Positions 31,020 through 33,045 of a stretch of 33,045 nucleotides of DNA are shown here, piece after piece (the first letter of the stretch is position 1; every line of letters begins with the position of its first letter). The notes beneath the pieces were generated by a model. That model made no database searches, was not told the origin of the DNA, and saw nothing but the letters and a program-made list of their open reading frames with translations. Both the position numbers and the translations under genes were made by a program. Origin of the DNA: Candidatus Altimarinota bacterium (lineage in GTDB: Bacteria > Patescibacteriota > Gracilibacteria > BD1-5 > UBA6164); assembly GCA_028696815.1 (NCBI GenBank), contig JAQVGG010000013.1, positions 1 through 33,045 on the forward strand, written 5' to 3'.

Positions 31020-32099
31020 ATGAAAGTAATAAAACCAGAACATAAGATAAAAGATTTACTACTTCAAGTTATGATTGATAATGAATGAAGTGATATGTAT
31101 ATAACTGTATGAACTTATCCAGCTATAAAAATAGGATGAGATATTATAAGGATTGATGAATGAATAGAACCATTTACATGGAAAGATACATTTGAATTTG
31201 CTCAGTCACTTACAACTGAAGAACAACATGATACTCTTATAAAAACAAGAAACCTAGATTTTTCATTTTCTTTTTGAACTAGAAGATTCAGAGTAAATAT
31301 TTCTTTTCAATTATGAAACTATATGGTAGTTTTAAGACTTTTAACTGCAAAAATACCAAATATAGAGTCTCTATGATTACCTGATGTATATAAGGATGTA
31401 ACAAAAAAATGACAATGATTGGTAATAGTTACAGGTCCTACTTGATCTTGAAAAACTACTACTCTAGCAGCAATGATTGATTATATAAATGAAAACTACA
31501 ACAAACATATAATAACTATAGAAGATCCTATTGAATATGTTCACACACATAAAAAATCAATTATAGAACACAAAGAAGTATGAAAAGATGTTCCAGACTA
31601 TGAAACTGCCCTGCTTGGTGCTATGAGGCAAAATCCACAAGTTATCATGTTTTGAGAGATGAGAACAAAATCACAGATGGAAAGTGCACTAACTTTAGCT
31701 GAAACAGGTCATATAGTATTTACTACCCTACATACTCGTTGAGCATATCAAACTGTAACTAGAATACTAGATAGTTTTACTTGACCTGAAAAAGATCAAG
31801 TAAGGATGCAACTAGCTGACTCACTTGTAGCAGTTTTTTCTCAAAGACTATTAAAAACAAGAGATGGTACATGAGTAAAACTTGCAAAGGAAATACTTGT
31901 AAATAATAGTGCTGTAGCTAATATCATAAGAGAAAGTGAACTACATCAACTTCCTAGTGTTATACAAATGTGACAAAGAGAAAGTATGCAACTACTTGAA
32001 AAAGATATAGTGAGTATGATAAATTCATGACTTATAACAGAAGAAGAATGACTAAGATACTCAAATAACCCAAAACTTATAAAAGAATCTTTAGAGTAA
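31020..32099 (+). CDS. pilT: Type IV pilus retraction ATPase PilT
   Basis: 359 aa, ATG at 31020 to TAA at 32097-32099. It powers pilus retraction, used for twitching or DNA uptake. Motifs in order are: N-terminal [17 protein letters not shown], Walker A GPTGSGKT (139-146, with two TGA glycines), Asp box [11 protein letters not shown], Walker B PQVIMFGEMRT, and His box [18 protein letters not shown]. The PilT-typical C-terminal AIRNLIRE-like motif appears as AVANIIRES. There is no four-Cys zinc site, which separates it from PilB. Length is typical (about 340-370). It closes the rightward pilus operon, 26 nt after pilC, and is followed by a strong terminator. Confidence 0.95.
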
Positions 32100-32113
32100 A
32101 AAAGCAAAACAAA

Positions 32114-32149
32114 AAAACTCCTCTTGGAAATCCAAGGGAGTTTTATTTT
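32114..32149. terminator. Terminator after pilT, shared with the convergent hepT
   Basis: The stem AAAACTCC-CTTGG / CCAAG-GGAGTTTT has one bulge and flanking A- and T-runs. It overlaps the stop codon of hepT. Confidence 0.85.
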
Positions 32150-32463
32150 AATAAATCTTTTAAGATAGGTAAATTATCTTTTATAGTTCTCCAAATAATT
32201 AAATCATCTATTCAAGCATAGTCATGAGTGATTCTATTTCTAAATCATCTCATCTTTGCGAAAGGTATACCTTTATAGTTATCTCAAACTAATTCACCTA
32301 ATTTTATTCAGCATTCTCAAATATGTTGCAATCTCATACAACAAGCATCAAACTTTTCTAAATTATTTTGAAAATCAGCAAAAGTCATTCAATTTACATA
32401 AAATTCTATAATCTCAATTGATTTCAAAATTTCGTCTTCATAAAATTTTGTATTCTTTTTCAT
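32143..32463 (-). CDS. hepT: HepT-like HEPN-domain toxin (DUF86)
   Basis: 106 aa, ATG at 32463 to TAA at 32143. It is an all-helical HEPN RNase. The active-site motif RNRITHDY (R75, H80, Y82) is the exact RX4HXY signature, and the residue before it is a TGA glycine. The N-terminal helix contains ILKSIEIIEFYV. In known pairs HepT cleaves RNA and is neutralised when MntA adenylylates the Tyr of this motif. Its start is 2 nt after the stop of the mntA gene on the same strand, the usual order. Confidence 0.93.
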
Positions 32464-32465
32464 TA

Positions 32466-32765
32466 CTAAAAAATTTTTATTAAATCTTTTTTTATAAATT
32501 TTCTTAAGTTTGGATTTACACTTCTATTTGTAATAAAGTCTACTCTAGGTACATTTAATTCTTTAGTAATTTTATCTTCTATCTCTTGCAATCAAAATAA
32601 ACTAAGATTTGAGTCTTCTCATATAGTTATATATAGATCTAGATCACTATCTTTTTTTTGTTCTCATCTAGCATATGATCAAAATACTGATAAGTGTTTT
32701 ATTCAGTATTGCTTTAAAAAATCTTTTAAATTAGGATTTTTGAGTTTTTCTTTAAAATCTAACAT
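32466..32765 (-). CDS. mntA: MntA-type nucleotidyltransferase antitoxin
   Basis: 99 aa, ATG at 32765 to TAG at 32466. The minimal nucleotidyltransferase signature is complete: GS at 29-30, ten residues, then DLD at 41-43 (GSYARGEQKKDSDLDLY). A third Asp is in VPRVDFIT. MntA antitoxins transfer AMP to the toxin HepT, which is the next gene. The two glycines around the motif (GS and RGE) are TGA codons. Upstream 13 nt lies a very small HicB-like gene on the same strand. Confidence 0.93.
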
Positions 32766-32778
32766 ATATTTTAAGATA

Positions 32779-32913
32779 TTAATAAGTAAAAGTTTCTTGT
32801 AAGTTTTTTACAAGCTCATATAAACTCTTAGCTTGAGTAACTATTCCTTTTTCTAACACTAAAGCATCATAATACACTGTTTCTTTGTCGTATGTTATAT
32901 CTACTTTTGTCAT
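32779..32913 (-). CDS. Very small HicB-like protein, 44 aa
   Basis: ATG at 32913 to TAA at 32779. The sequence MTKVDITYDKETVYYDALVLEK, then GIVTQAKSLYELVKNLQETF, matches the strand-strand-strand-helix pattern of HicB-fold antitoxins (an incoming 'voluntary' strand, then GxVTQAxSLxEL before the helix). It lacks any DNA-binding tail, and no HicA partner is visible on either side. It lies upstream of mntA on the same strand with a 13-nt gap. It may be part of the same unit or a remnant of another toxin-antitoxin pair. Confidence 0.6.
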   Translation of the reverse strand: MTKVDITYDKETVYYDALVLEKGIVTQAKSLYELVKNLQETFTY

Positions 32914-32942
32914 AATCCTAAGTAAATAAGTTTTAACTTTTC

Positions 32943-32976
32943 TTCAACCCCACCCTAAAGGGATGGGGCTTTTTGT
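32943..32976. repeat. GC-rich hairpin with a T-run on the plus strand
   Basis: AACCCCACCCT / AGGGATGGGG is an imperfect but strong hairpin, clearly richer in GC than its surroundings. The T-run (CTTTTTGTTTTT) follows on the plus strand, while both neighbouring genes run on the minus strand. It therefore does not fit as their terminator unless it acts through the hairpin alone. Confidence 0.6.
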
Positions 32977-32988
32977 TTTTACTGGAAT

Positions 32989-33045
32989 TTAAAGTTCTAT
33001 TTCTTCGGTATAGTGTTCCTCTTGTCATTGTTGTTCAACATAGTT
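32989..33045 (-). CDS. C-terminal end of a gene entering from the right edge (partial)
   Basis: The minus strand is open from the window edge for 18 codons and ends in TAA at 32989. The tail is acidic and Gln-rich (NYVEQQGQEEHYTEEIEL) with one TGA glycine. Too little is visible to name it. Confidence 0.4.

Noticed and set aside
31434-31457. TGA as tryptophan (translation table 4)
   Set aside because: Walker A of PilT would read with Trp at two invariant Gly positions; TGG is used for Trp elsewhere, for instance in pnp and pilT.
32779-32830. Inverted repeat CTTGTAA/TTACAAG as a regulatory hairpin
   Set aside because: It lies inside the 44-aa coding region and its residues fit the HicB-like helix.
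1-33045. tRNA, rRNA, CRISPR array or insertion sequence
   Set aside because: I looked for T-loop-like GGTTCRA patterns, regularly spaced direct repeats and transposase motifs and saw none; a covariance-model search could still find a divergent tRNA.

Overview
The window is strongly AT-rich and uses a recoded genetic code: TGA is read as glycine (translation table 25), and only TAA and TAG end genes. Under the standard code almost no gene is intact. With TGA read as Gly, the window resolves into a dense set of full-length, recognisable genes. TGA falls exactly at invariant glycines, for example both recoded positions of the Walker A motif GPTGSGKT/S in the two pilus ATPases. This code is known from the candidate phyla Gracilibacteria (BD1-5) and Absconditabacteria (SR1), so the source is most likely one of those small-genome Patescibacteria/CPR lineages.

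Layout. 1-1937 (minus): the N-terminal membrane sensor of a histidine kinase running off the edge, a zinc-ribbon protein, and a small ORF that may be a remnant of a SpeD-like gene. 2230-2898 (plus): an OmpR-type response regulator with its own promoter and terminator. 2930-6725 (minus): polynucleotide phosphorylase, a 71-aa protein with a His/Cys tail, and an AI-2E/PerM family permease. 6851-12388 (plus): an ArsR-like regulator, a lipoprotein membrane-fusion protein and an RND transporter, which look like a regulated efflux unit. 12422-14686 (minus): a surface protein with SLH-like and PKD-like parts, and a TrmH-family methyltransferase. 14817-18045 (plus): a TraG/VirD4-like ATPase and a coiled-coil protein of unknown function. 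18136-19674 (plus): RsmI, a nucleotidyltransferase-like protein and a small unknown protein. 19683-20987 (minus): a CNNM/CBS/CorC protein.

21058-32099 is a type IV pilus locus. Two pilin-like genes run leftward (21058-23366). Divergent from them, two further pilin-like genes, a single-pass membrane protein, PilB, a SpoIIE-type phosphatase, PilC and PilT run rightward. Two of the pilin-like proteins are short and keep the canonical Glu at mature position 5. The other two are large and lack it, as a tip or minor pseudopilin would. The phosphatase between pilB and pilC is the most unusual part and suggests phospho-signalling tied to pilus activity. No prepilin peptidase, secretin or PilM/N/O is seen in the window.

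32143-33045 (minus) holds a HepT/MntA toxin-antitoxin pair, a very small HicB-like protein, and the last 18 codons of a gene that enters from the right. I found no rRNA, tRNA, CRISPR array or insertion sequence. Most start codons lack a Shine-Dalgarno sequence. Several terminators overlap the stop codon of the gene they serve, and two intergenic spacers carry heptamer tandem repeats.
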